NCBI GenBank assembly: GCA_964569265.1
Contig: CAZMTO010000014.1
Location: forward strand, 1 to 48,383
Length of the DNA stretch: 48,383 nt
Origin: Avidehalobacter sp964569265
GTDB taxonomy: Bacteria; Bacillota; Dehalobacteriia; UBA4068; UBA4997
Reading direction: 5' to 3'
A program made the translations under genes and the position numbers. Under the pieces are notes generated by a model. That model was not told the origin of the DNA. It saw nothing but the letters and a program-made list of their open reading frames with translations, and did no database searches. This document shows positions 7,559 to 15,455 of this stretch, one piece after another; the first letter of the stretch is position 1; the number at the start of each line of letters is the position of its first letter.

Positions 7559-9526
7559 TTATTTGCTGCCGTAATTTTTGCGGTTAATATTAACTATCGG
7601 CACAATATCGTCGGCCTCGAATTTTTCCAGCAGGGCTTTGGCGCCGTGCTGTTGTTTGTAGGCAAGTTCTTCGGCATAAAGCGGAAAGAGCTGATAGAAG
7701 TTGATTTTGCCTACACCGTCTACCGTACAGCTTAAGGGCGCGTAATTTTGGTTTAAGGCAGCCAACAGCATAGTGCTGCAAAAGCCGGTGTTTTCGGCAA
7801 AGGGCGCATTTTGCGGCGATGTGGTTACGGTGTGGCCGTGACCAAGCCAGGTGTTGCGCAGCAGCGGCATACGGCCCAGCATTTTTAACTGGCGTATCGG
7901 CCAATAATCAGCTTCGTTTTGCGATTTAATGTTCCAGGTGGGCGGCAGGTAAATAACCAGCTCGGCGTGTTCTAACTGATAGGAGCTTAAATCTTCGGGC
8001 ACGTTCATTTTGTAAGCACCCATACCCATAGTTACCAGCTTGTAGTAATTACTTTCGGCGGTGGGGGGCACAATAATAACATCAAGATGAATATCCGGCG
8101 AGGCGATTTCGTGGTAAACTTCGGTGAAGCTGCCAAAATAATCGGCAACAAACTGTTCATACTGCTTTAACTGCTCGTCGGTATAGGTAAAGGTAGGCTC
8201 GTCCTGCGGGTTTTGGAATTTCTTCCAGGCTTCGTCGATAAATTGGGAGAGGTTGGTGTAATAATCGTTATTAAAGGGCACAAACAGGTAGGCTTCGTTA
8301 TGATATTTGTCGCTGTTATATTCTTCGGGGCCAAACACACCCAAGGCATAAACGTCTACGCAGCGCGGATAAGTGCCGTGCAGGTAAAAATCGCGGACAA
8401 AAGCCTGTGCATCTTCGGTAAAGTAAGCCAGACGGATTTCGCCGTTAAGATAATCGTTTTGGCAAATTATCGGGCGAATATCGGCGGTATCTTCGGCCAG
8501 CGCCGTGGCAAGTTCGGGTACGGCAGCCAAAAATTCGTCGGCTAAAATGCTGTTTTGGTAAGCCCACTTTAAAAAGATAGCCAGATGATTGTAAGGTGCC
8601 AAAGCGTCGCAGTCCAAATTAAAGTCGGCAATTTTGGCAGCGTGCTTTTTTCCGTCATCTATCAGCATTTGGCTGAAATATTTTTGGAAGGGCTTTTTGC
8701 TGTTGGTGTTATGGTCAACGGCAAAATTTTGCGCCAGCCGGTTAACGGTTTGCTGGTCAAGAGAAACAATAATATGCGCACAATCGTAGGGGCGGGTGGC
8801 ACCAACGTTAGCGACAAAATCGGCGTAGGGTATAACGTTATCACCGGGGATAAGGCAATAGTAGTCGTTGATGGCCAGCTTGGTGTTTAACAGCGAGGGC
8901 TTTGTCGGGATAACGGTATCGTCATCTTCGGCAATGGGGTATACGGCAAACAGCGAACCGTCGGCACGCTGATAAAGCTTGGGCGATACGTAGGTAATAT
9001 CCATAAGCTGGTGATTGTTAAGAAATTCCTCCAGCTCGTCGAGAGAGCCGTTTATTTGGTCAATATCGGCCTTGGTGACAGAAATTGGGTTGAGCGCACC
9101 AAAGATTACCATACTCTGGTTGGGTGCGGCGTTTAAGCGGGCGGCAAGCTGTTTAAGAACATCCTGCGAGGTAATGATATCGTCGGCAACATAGGTTTTG
9201 GCATCACTAAGCTGGCAAATATTTTCATCACGAGAAAAAGATGCAACACCCATACGGCTGCCCAGCTTTTCTACCAGCGCGTAAAAGGTTTCAATATCGT
9301 GCGTAGAGGTAGGCAGGGGCAGTGCAAGTTCTATTTTGGTATCGGTAACGGCCACCTCAAAGCCGCGGCCTATTTTAGCAGGGTCATATAAAACGGTATA
9401 CTGCCCAATGGCATCGTGTTCTAAAACGCCGTTGGTGTCGGCAACGCCGTAGCACAGGTTTTGTAAGGCTGCAATATCCTGTATGGTTATTTCACCGTTT
9501 TTTTTGATAATTACGTTAACAGACAT
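7559..9526 (-). CDS. Large protein with DUF4299-like N-terminus and C-terminal SUFU (suppressor of fused) domain
   Basis: The product has 655 residues and no signal peptide or membrane helix. Residues about 470-655 match the bacterial SUFU domain closely: HLDVIIVPPT, YYKLVTMGMGAYKMNVP, AELVIYLPPTWNI, YWPIRQLKML, NTWLGHGHT, INFYQLFPLYAEE and IVNINRKNY. The N-terminal 100 residues (YDPAKIGRGFEVAV, LPLPTSTHDIETFYALVEKLG) look like DUF4299, and the middle resembles regions often joined to SUFU in Bacillota. Bacterial SUFU proteins are often considered immunity or sequestering proteins in polymorphic toxin systems, but no toxin gene is adjacent here. The start follows AAAGGAG. It is a single-gene unit with its own promoter and terminator. 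The SUFU call is strong; the function is unknown. Confidence 0.85.
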   Translation of the reverse strand: MSVNVIIKKNGEITIQDIAALQNLCYGVADTNGVLEHDAIGQYTVLYDPAKIGRGFEVAVTDTKIELALPLPTSTHDIETFYALVEKLGSRMGVASFSRDENICQLSDAKTYVADDIITSQDVLKQLAARLNAAPNQSMVIFGALNPISVTKADIDQINGSLDELEEFLNNHQLMDITYVSPKLYQRADGSLFAVYPIAEDDDTVIPTKPSLLNTKLAINDYYCLIPGDNVIPYADFVANVGATRPYDCAHIIVSLDQQTVNRLAQNFAVDHNTNSKKPFQKYFSQMLIDDGKKHAAKIADFNLDCDALAPYNHLAIFLKWAYQNSILADEFLAAVPELATALAEDTADIRPIICQNDYLNGEIRLAYFTEDAQAFVRDFYLHGTYPRCVDVYALGVFGPEEYNSDKYHNEAYLFVPFNNDYYTNLSQFIDEAWKKFQNPQDEPTFTYTDEQLKQYEQFVADYFGSFTEVYHEIASPDIHLDVIIVPPTAESNYYKLVTMGMGAYKMNVPEDLSSYQLEHAELVIYLPPTWNIKSQNEADYWPIRQLKMLGRMPLLRNTWLGHGHTVTTSPQNAPFAENTGFCSTMLLAALNQNYAPLSCTVDGVGKINFYQLFPLYAEELAYKQQHGAKALLEKFEADDIVPIVNINRKNYGSK

Positions 9527-9563
9527 AAGAGCTTCTCCTTTGGGTAAATGTTTTGATACTTAG

Positions 9564-9572
9564 ATTATAGCA
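9564..9572 (-). promoter_or_regulatory. Extended -10 promoter of the SUFU gene
   Basis: On the reverse strand TGCTATAAT (-10 TATAAT at 9569-9564 with an upstream TGn) lies about 38 bp before the ATG of the SUFU gene. No good -35 hexamer at 17 bp is seen, which extended -10 promoters tolerate. Confidence 0.55.
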
Positions 9573-9662
9573 CATATTAAATGATAAATCTATTTTTTAT
9601 TAACCATTTAAGGTATAAATTGCCGAGTTTATGTGTTTGTTTTAGCAGACATAATATAAGCA

Positions 9663-9715
9663 GCAGATTTTTACCGGTTATTATGCCAAAAAAATTTGAC
9701 CCGGCTGAAATCTGC
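9663..9715 (+). other. Long imperfect hairpin in the 5' region of the methionine-rich small gene
   Basis: GCAGATTT (9663-9670) pairs with AAATCTGC (9708-9715), and CCGG (9674-9677) pairs with CCGG (9701-9704) inside a three-by-three internal loop. The terminal loop of 23 nt is A/T-rich. No U-run follows, so it is not a simple terminator. It ends about 20 bp before the ribosome binding site of the gene at 9750 and may be an RNA stability or control element. Confidence 0.4.
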
Positions 9716-9749
9716 GGCAAAAAATTTACAAAAATGGAGGTGTAAAGGT

Positions 9750-10040
9750 ATGTCTTGCAGAGCGAGCAGAAACTGGATGATGACCGCCCTGGTGGCCGGT
9801 GCCGGTGCCATAAGCGTAGCCAGTATGGCCGGTATGGCGGGGGTGATGAGTATGCAGAAAATGGGCGCAAAGCCGCATAATAAGGTGATGGGTATAAAAA
9901 AGAGCAGTATGATGGACGGTATGACCAGAAGTATGGCTTGTATGGGTGACGAATTTGCCGATGAATTTTGCGTAATAGCGCACAAAACCGGCAATGCTAT
10001 GATAAAAACCGGGCGCTTTATTAACCGTATGGTGCCGTAA
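9750..10040 (+). CDS. Methionine-rich small protein with one hydrophobic helix
   Basis: The 96-residue product starts at an ATG preceded by GGAGG at 9736-9740 with nine bases of spacing; an upstream in-frame ATG at 9696 has no such site. About sixteen of the 96 residues are methionine. The N-terminal part (about residues 10-36, Ala-, Gly- and Met-rich) is a plausible membrane helix or glycine-zipper-like hydrophobic segment, followed by a basic stretch and an amphipathic C-terminus with two cysteines. No known domain is recognised. Methionine-rich helices occur in copper-handling proteins, but none of the usual metal motifs (such as MxxHxM clusters) is clear. The gene stands 50 bp before an AI-2E family permease and may be co-transcribed with it. 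Confidence 0.65.
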   Translation: MSCRASRNWMMTALVAGAGAISVASMAGMAGVMSMQKMGAKPHNKVMGIKKSSMMDGMTRSMACMGDEFADEFCVIAHKTGNAMIKTGRFINRMVP

Positions 10041-10082
10041 TGCCAATGCCCTGCCTGTGGCAGGGCGGCTACATATTGGCAA
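10040..10082 (+). other. Nested stem-loop between the small gene and the AI-2E permease gene
   Basis: TGCCAAT (10040-10046) pairs with ATTGGCA (10076-10082) around an inner hairpin GCCCTGCC/GGCAGGGC-like stem. It begins in the stop codon of the small gene. No T-run follows, so it could be a partial attenuator or an RNA processing or stability element rather than a full terminator. Confidence 0.4.
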
Positions 10083-10097
10083 TAAAGTGGGGTGAAA

Positions 10098-11144
10098 ATG
10101 TTGCAGGCGCGGCAGAGGCAGCTTATAAAACTGGCTGGCATATTTATATTGACGGCGGCGGTGCTTTATTTGGCGCGGGTTGTGCTGCTGCCTTTGGCGT
10201 TGGCGGCAGTGTTGGGCTATTTGGTGCTGCCGCTGGTACGCCGGTTAGAGCAATGGCACCTGCCTAAGGGTTTGGCCGCAGCTATGGCACTTGTAAGCTT
10301 TTTTGCGCTGATGGCCGGGCTGGGCTTTTGGGGCTGGCCGCGTTTGTGCCGCGATATTATGGCGCTGGGTGGGCTGGCACCGCAGGCCGGGCTGCTGTTA
10401 GAGCGGATAAACCGTGACCTGCCGGCAATGCTTACAAATATGCACAGCGGCGATGGCGGTTTGCTATATGTGTGCCTGGGGCAGTTAGGCGACCGTTTGG
10501 GTGACATTTTGGGGCGGGCCGTGGAGCAAAGCCTGAACAGACTGCCGGGGGTAATAGGCAGTTGTTCGCTGCTGATTTTTACGCCGGTTTTTGCCTTTTA
10601 TTTGCTTAAAGACCGCGAAAGCCTGCTGGCAATGATACCGCGTGATTTAAGAGCGCTGGCAGTGGATTTAAACCATATTTTGCAGGCGTTTGTGCGGGGA
10701 TATTTGCTGGTGGCGGTGGTGGTTGGCAGCTTGTTTGGGCTGGCGGTGTGGGTGTTTGGCCTGCGTTATGCCTTTACGCTGGGGCTGCTTATGCTGCTGG
10801 CCGAGCTGGTGCCGTATTTGGGGCCGTTTTTGGCGTTTTTCCCGTGTGTGGCTTTGGGGGCGCTGCAAGGCAGGCTGGCACTTATAAAGCTGCTGCTGAT
10901 ATGGTTTGCGGTGCAGCAGTTAGAAAACCTGCTGATTTCGCCGCACATAATGTCGGGGGTGATGAAGCTGCCGCCGTTTTATATTATGCTGGCGGTGCTG
11001 GTAGGCGGTTTTTGGTGGGGGATATTTGGTATGATATTGGCGGTGCCTTTGGCGGCGGCGATACGCACTGTGGGCAATGCGGCGCTGCAGTGGTGGCAGC
11101 TTGGCGACGGCATTAGCGGTGAGCCGGAAGCGTGGATAAAATAG
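10098..11144 (+). CDS. AI-2E family (TqsA/YtvI-like) membrane permease
   Basis: This integral membrane protein of about 348 residues has the AI-2E family layout. Two N-terminal helices (ILTAAVLYLARVVLLPLALAAVLGYLV) with the PLVRRLE motif are followed by a soluble region of about 80 residues and further helices. Conserved stretches include TPVFAFYLLKDRE, VRGYLLVAVVVG, LAELVPYLGPFLAFFP, QQLENLLISPHIMSG and the C-terminal GFWWGIFGMILAVPLAA. Members move small solutes or ions; some Bacillota members are sporulation or stress proteins, and the substrate cannot be deduced. The start could be GTG 10092 or ATG 10098; the latter is used. A second, distant family member lies at 19816. Confidence 0.88.
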   Translation: MLQARQRQLIKLAGIFILTAAVLYLARVVLLPLALAAVLGYLVLPLVRRLEQWHLPKGLAAAMALVSFFALMAGLGFWGWPRLCRDIMALGGLAPQAGLLLERINRDLPAMLTNMHSGDGGLLYVCLGQLGDRLGDILGRAVEQSLNRLPGVIGSCSLLIFTPVFAFYLLKDRESLLAMIPRDLRALAVDLNHILQAFVRGYLLVAVVVGSLFGLAVWVFGLRYAFTLGLLMLLAELVPYLGPFLAFFPCVALGALQGRLALIKLLLIWFAVQQLENLLISPHIMSGVMKLPPFYIMLAVLVGGFWWGIFGMILAVPLAAAIRTVGNAALQWWQLGDGISGEPEAWIK

Positions 11145-11199
11145 TATCGATAGCGGGAGCGTTTTGGCAACGTTGGCGGCGGCAGCCGGCTGATGACCA

Positions 11200-11236
11200 A
11201 AAAAATAAAAGCCACCGATATAAAATCAGTGGCTTT
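11200..11236 (-). terminator. Intrinsic terminator of the reverse ABC operon
   Basis: AAAGCCAC (11208-11215) and GTGGCTTT (11229-11236) form an 8-bp stem with a 13-nt loop. On the reverse strand the stem is followed by TTTTATTTTTTT, so it terminates the operon ending at 11246. It may also work weakly for the forward AI-2E gene ending at 11144. Confidence 0.75.
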
Positions 11237-11245
11237 AGTGGTGCA

Positions 11246-12589
11246 TTATTCATTTTTAATAGCTTCCAGTGCGGAAAGGCGGGTGGCGCGGAGTGCCGGG
11301 TAAAAGCCCGAAATTACGCCGACCAGCGTAGAAAACGAAACACCGCCGATAACCAGCCACAGCGGAATGATAGAGATGGGGATGCCTTCTCCCATACTGA
11401 ACATAGAAAGTATGCCGCTGTCTGAAAGCGCGTTCATTAAGGCGGAAATTCCCATACTTAGTATCAGGCCGACCATACCGCCGGCAAAGCCGATGATAGC
11501 TGCCTCCGTCAGGAAAAGCGTCATAATGTCGGAAAGCTTGCAGCCGAGAACCTTCATAATGCCGATTTCGCGGGTACGTTCGTAGGTAGACATAACCATG
11601 GTGTTGCTGATACCGATGGCGGCAACCAAAAAGGCTACGGCACCGATACCGCCCAGCACGGCCTGAATCATACCCATTTGCTCTTTAACATCTTCCAGCA
11701 TTTCGGTGCTGCTCCAGGTTTGAAAACCCAGCTCGTTAATAGCCTGCTGCACATCGGTAACGTTTTCCATATCGTCTACAACTACATACAGGCTGGAATA
11801 TTTGTTTTTGTCGGCATTTTTATCATCCTGCTTTATGCCCTGATCCTTCCAGTATTTTTTTTGCAGACTTTCCAGCGTGCGCATATCCATAACCACAGAA
11901 TAGCTGAAGTTGCCGTTGCTGTTGCGGGCCATAACACCGTTACAGGTAATGTCGTAGCCTTTGGGTTTGCTGCCGCCGCCACCGTAGTAGTACGAGGTAT
12001 CAAAAACCATTTTAATACGTGCTTCTTCCGGGTTGGTAATGTCAAAGGGCAGATCCTTCATATTGCCCTCGTCATCATAAGGCGAATTTTCGTCAGACCA
12101 GCCTTTTTTGGGGTTATAAAACTGAAAAACCGAGCTGTAGCCGATAAGGTAGCCGTTGTTGGCAAACATTTCGGCGGTAACGGGTTCTTCGTTATCCAGC
12201 TTAATGTCGTAATAATCCAGCTTGGATACGTCGATACCTATAAAAGACATATCGTTGATTTTTTTACCCATAACCAATGCGGCATACTGATTGGTTTGGG
12301 GCAGGGCTGCACTTACGTGTTCAATTTCGTCCAGCATTTTAACGGTTTCATCGTCAAGATACAGCCTGTCATCACTGTTGCTGCTGTAATTGGGGTACAC
12401 CTCGATTTGGGTAAGGCTGCCCCAGGATTTAATCTGTTCGGTATAGCCCTGTTCCAGACCCTGGCCGATAGATATCATAATCACTACTGCCATAGTGCCG
12501 ATAACCACGCCGGCAACAGTAAGGAGAGTTCTGGCTTTGCGGCGGAGAAAGTTGCCACAGGCCATTTTTAATAAATCAAAAAAGCTCAT
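11246..12589 (-). CDS. MacB/FtsX-type ABC transporter permease
   Basis: The 447-residue protein has the MacB-PCD/FtsX plan. A basic N-terminus is followed by TM1 (LLTVAGVVIGTMAVVIMISIG), an extracytoplasmic domain of about 270 residues, and three C-terminal helices beginning with GGIGAVAFLVAAIGISNTM and TREIGIMKVLGC. The closing ALRATRLSALEAIKNE motif is typical of the family. Such permeases usually do not transport through the membrane but transmit ATPase movement to the outside, or extrude peptides or lipoproteins. It is the third gene of an operon with a COG1361-like secreted protein and the ATPase at 14438. The gap to the upstream gene is three bases. Confidence 0.9.
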   Translation of the reverse strand: MSFFDLLKMACGNFLRRKARTLLTVAGVVIGTMAVVIMISIGQGLEQGYTEQIKSWGSLTQIEVYPNYSSNSDDRLYLDDETVKMLDEIEHVSAALPQTNQYAALVMGKKINDMSFIGIDVSKLDYYDIKLDNEEPVTAEMFANNGYLIGYSSVFQFYNPKKGWSDENSPYDDEGNMKDLPFDITNPEEARIKMVFDTSYYYGGGGSKPKGYDITCNGVMARNSNGNFSYSVVMDMRTLESLQKKYWKDQGIKQDDKNADKNKYSSLYVVVDDMENVTDVQQAINELGFQTWSSTEMLEDVKEQMGMIQAVLGGIGAVAFLVAAIGISNTMVMSTYERTREIGIMKVLGCKLSDIMTLFLTEAAIIGFAGGMVGLILSMGISALMNALSDSGILSMFSMGEGIPISIIPLWLVIGGVSFSTLVGVISGFYPALRATRLSALEAIKNE

Positions 12590-12592
12590 CGC

Positions 12593-14320
12593 TTAGTCCA
12601 AATCGTTATTTTCGGCAAAAAGCGCTTCTTCTTCGGCCTGCTTTTTAGCCTTGCGCTTTTTACGAACAATAACTAAAGCTGTGGCAGCAGCAACAACGGC
12701 AACAACGCCAAGTGCGGGCATCAGCCAGGCAGGGGCGGCAGACGGTTCTTCCATACCGGGATCCATCATACCGGGGTCTTCCATCATGCCGGGGTCTTCC
12801 ATAACCGGCATTTCTTCAACCGTCATAGTAAAGGGCTTTTCGGTAGTAAGCTGGTTGCCTGCCGCATCTTCGTAGGTAAATATCAGCTTACATTCGGTGG
12901 TGCCGGCTTCCAGCGGGGTTATCATTACTTCCAGAGAATCGGTGTTGCCGCTGGAAATATTGCCGATGTAGGTGCCGGAACCGATGTCGGTTTGCACGTT
13001 GCCTTCTACCGAGGCGGTAAGGTTATAAATGGTACCCTTGCCTTGGTTTATGTATTCCAGAGAAAGGTACTGAGATTCGCCTACCATAGCATATTCGGGA
13101 TAATTTTCGTTTTGGAAGGTGAGCTTGGTGGGCAAAAATACGGGAATCGTCAGGTTTTCGGTGCCGGTATAGGGGTTGGCCTTGGCATCTTCATATTCCA
13201 TATTGATAGTAAGCGGATACGAGGTTTTTTCGGTATCGTACTTGGTAGTAAGCTGCAAACCAAGCTGCTTGGATTCACCGGGTTTAAGTTCGGCAACATA
13301 AAAGCTGTTAGATCCACTGGCCGGCAGAACTGTGCCTTCGGACGAGCTTAAAGAAACACTTAAATTTTTAACGGTACGGTCGGCACTGGTGTTTTTAAGT
13401 GTAAAGCTAAAGCTAAAGGGTTCGCCCATATTTACAGTGCCGGGCATATTAAAGCCGGCCAAAATTACACGCGGAACCGACGTTTTGCCGCTGTCGCCGT
13501 CTTCACCGGCATCGGGGGAGCCTTCTACGTTAACATAAACGGTAAGTATTTTTTCCTTGGCTTCGCCGTTTTCGGTGTAGTTAATTTTTAATTCTACCGG
13601 GTAATAGCCGCTGGCAATTTTGTTATAGGCCATAAGTGTAAAAGTAAGGTGTTCGGCCGAATGTGACTGTATTTTTTCAAAAGAGGGAGAATTGTAGCTG
13701 CCGGTCTGGAAGAATTTATCGGCGCTTAAATTATTAAGATAAATACGAACATCACGGGCAATAGAATCACCGTTGTTGGCAAGGGTGATGTTAAGATCGA
13801 ACGATTGGCCGTAAACAGCCTTGCCGCCGGTTACCGAGCTTTCGGGTATTTGCAGATCAACGGGGGTGCCGCTGTCTACCGTAATGGTTAGCGGAAAGTC
13901 TTTGGTAAAGGCCGAGCCCTGGCGGTTTTTGTAGATAAGCGTTACTGTCATATCGTAACTGCCGGACTTTAAATCAGCCGAGGGGGTAAAATCAAAATCA
14001 AGGGTGGTAACATCGTTGCGGCCTAAAGAGCCAATGTCTCGCGACATATAGTTGCCGCCGTTATCACCGAAAATTTTGGTATTATCTTCACTACAGGTTA
14101 AAATGGCATACGCATAAAAAGCGTTGTGGTTGGTTATGTTGTTAAAGCTCACCGATACCTTGGAGGCTTTGCCGGGGGTAACCACCGAGCTTGCCTTGTA
14201 CATTACAAATTGCGGGTTATCTTCGCCGTAGTAATCATCGGCAAAGGCAGCGGCCGGCAGCATTAAGGCAAATATAAGCGCCAGCGGCACAAATAGTTTA
14301 AAAAATTTGTTAGACATCAT
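12593..14320 (-). CDS. Secreted COG1361-like protein with Ig-like repeats and C-terminal membrane anchor
   Basis: This 575-residue protein has a signal peptide (KFFKLFVPLALIFALMLPAAAFA, cleavage near residue 28). At least four beta-rich repeats of CARDB/NPCBM-associated type follow, each with a pattern like VSVSFNNITNHNAFYAY or LNITLANNGDSIARDV. Near the C-terminus are an acidic Met/Pro-rich linker with repeats of MEDPGM, a transmembrane helix (about residues 533-553) and a charged KKRKAKKQ tail. This is the build of COG1361 S-layer-domain proteins encoded beside MacB-like ABC transporters in Bacillota and archaea. It probably forms the extracytoplasmic partner of the permease at 11246. Its ligand is unknown. 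Confidence 0.85.
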   Translation of the reverse strand: MMSNKFFKLFVPLALIFALMLPAAAFADDYYGEDNPQFVMYKASSVVTPGKASKVSVSFNNITNHNAFYAYAILTCSEDNTKIFGDNGGNYMSRDIGSLGRNDVTTLDFDFTPSADLKSGSYDMTVTLIYKNRQGSAFTKDFPLTITVDSGTPVDLQIPESSVTGGKAVYGQSFDLNITLANNGDSIARDVRIYLNNLSADKFFQTGSYNSPSFEKIQSHSAEHLTFTLMAYNKIASGYYPVELKINYTENGEAKEKILTVYVNVEGSPDAGEDGDSGKTSVPRVILAGFNMPGTVNMGEPFSFSFTLKNTSADRTVKNLSVSLSSSEGTVLPASGSNSFYVAELKPGESKQLGLQLTTKYDTEKTSYPLTINMEYEDAKANPYTGTENLTIPVFLPTKLTFQNENYPEYAMVGESQYLSLEYINQGKGTIYNLTASVEGNVQTDIGSGTYIGNISSGNTDSLEVMITPLEAGTTECKLIFTYEDAAGNQLTTEKPFTMTVEEMPVMEDPGMMEDPGMMDPGMEEPSAAPAWLMPALGVVAVVAAATALVIVRKKRKAKKQAEEEALFAENNDLD

Positions 14321-14349
14321 TTTATCAACCTTTTCCTTTCAGTATAAAT

Positions 14350-14437
14350 ATACACTATAAACAGTTTGTTTGAGGGCCCAGCCCTAACTATAAACTATAA
14401 CAATTTGTTTATACAACTATGCACAATCTACAGTTTA
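14350..14437 (-). promoter_or_regulatory. A/T-rich intergenic region with repeated ACTATAAAC...TTTGTTT motifs and a small hairpin
   Basis: The 117-bp gap between the ATPase gene and the secreted protein gene holds two related direct repeats, ACTATAAACAGTTTGTTT near 14354 and ACTATAAACTATAACAATTTGTTTATA near 14387 (the first 20 bases of it are the repeat core). A short AGGGC-CCA-GCCCT hairpin (14373-14385) separates them. CTACAGTTTATTAAA near 14431 is a related inverted copy. The arrangement looks like an operator or internal promoter region but no regulator is known. Confidence 0.3.
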
Positions 14438-15166
14438 TTAAACCGAGGGCGGGGTGCGGTAGGTTTCTTCCAGAATTTTACCGTCACGTATTTTAATAAT
14501 GTGGTCGCCGTATTCGGCAATTTCGTTGTCGTGGGTAACAATTATCAGCGTGGCATTACGCTTTTTTACCATAGCCGACATCATATCCATAACTTCGTAG
14601 GTGGTGTGGGTATCCAGGTTGCCGGTAGGTTCATCGGCAAAAATAACCGGCGGGTGTGCCACAAAGGCGCGGGCAATGCCTACACGCTGCTGCTGGCCGC
14701 CGCTCATTTGGGTGGGTTTGTGCTTTATACGGTCTTTTAAGCCAACGTATTGCAGCATTTTTATGGCCTGCTTTTTACGAATTTCCGGTGCTACCCCGCG
14801 AAAAATCATCGGCATTTCAACGTTTTCCAGCGCGGTAAGGGCGGGCAGCAGATTATAAGACTGGAATACAAAGCCAAAGTTGGTGCGCCTGAAGTTGGCC
14901 AGTTGGGCTTCGTTCATCTGGTCTATACGGCTGCCGACAACGGTTATTTGCCCGGTGGTGGGTTTTTCTAACCCGGCCAGCATATTAAGCAAAGTAGATT
15001 TACCGCTGCCGGAAGGCCCAAACAGGCAGCAAATTTCGCCGCGGCGTATCTGCATATCAACACCGGCCAAAGCAATTACACGTTCGGTGCCAATGGTGTA
15101 AACCTTGCGCAGATTTTTTACGTCAATAACGATGTCATTAGCGGAATTTGGTAAATTTTCGTTCAT
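14438..15166 (-). CDS. MacB/LolD-type ABC transporter ATP-binding protein
   Basis: The 242-residue ATPase has all ABC motifs: Walker A GPSGSGKST (residues 50-58), Q-loop FVFQSYNLLPALTALENVEMP, signature MSGGQQQRVGIARA, Walker B VIFADEPTGNLD and H-loop IIVTHD. The LLPxLTxxENVxxP Q-loop and the EPTGNLD sequence are characteristic of the MacB/LolD/FtsE group. It is first in the reverse operon with the secreted COG1361-like protein and the permease at 11246, and would power that complex. The start has a GAGGTGATAAA ribosome binding site. No efflux adaptor of MacA type is encoded nearby. Confidence 0.93.
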   Translation of the reverse strand: MNENLPNSANDIVIDVKNLRKVYTIGTERVIALAGVDMQIRRGEICCLFGPSGSGKSTLLNMLAGLEKPTTGQITVVGSRIDQMNEAQLANFRRTNFGFVFQSYNLLPALTALENVEMPMIFRGVAPEIRKKQAIKMLQYVGLKDRIKHKPTQMSGGQQQRVGIARAFVAHPPVIFADEPTGNLDTHTTYEVMDMMSAMVKKRNATLIIVTHDNEIAEYGDHIIKIRDGKILEETYRTPPSV

Positions 15167-15389
15167 TTTATCACCTCACTTTCCTGCTTTTATAATATGG
15201 GGCATAACAATACCGCCACACTGACTAATATTCTATCTGATAATAAAAAATCCTTTTGCTTATAACAATTTTCGAGCAGATATTTGCGTTTTTTAGTGGG
15301 TGTTTTTTAGTTTATGCCACCCTTGCCGGGGCTATGTTAGCCTGTCCGCCGGCAATAAACACGGTTGACAAATTTGCTTTTAGGGATTA

Positions 15390-15398
15390 TGCTATAAT
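15390..15398 (+). promoter_or_regulatory. Extended -10 promoter of the DUF2284 gene
   Basis: TGCTATAAT at 15390-15398 is a consensus extended -10 about 57 bp before the start codon. A perfect TTGACA lies at 15365-15370, but the 22-bp gap is too long for a standard sigma-A promoter, so the -10 probably acts with little -35 contact. Confidence 0.55.
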
Positions 15399-15455
15399 AT
15401 AGGTTAAAAACTTAAAAAATTACGGTTTGTCAGGCTAAAACAAGGGGGCTTTATT

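Noticed and set aside
11678..12571. A 297-residue forward open frame opposite the MacB-like permease
   Set aside because: The composition is unusual (Phe, Val, His and Gly rich) and it has no ribosome binding site or family. The reverse gene is clearly real.
15285..15325. Possible terminator GGGTG...CACCC near 15300
   Set aside because: The stem is only five base pairs and the T-rich stretch is in the loop, not after the stem, so it is not supported as a terminator.
15365..15398. A standard TTGACA/TATAAT promoter for the DUF2284 gene
   Set aside because: The two perfect hexamers are 22 bp apart, too far for sigma-A. Only the extended -10 is kept.
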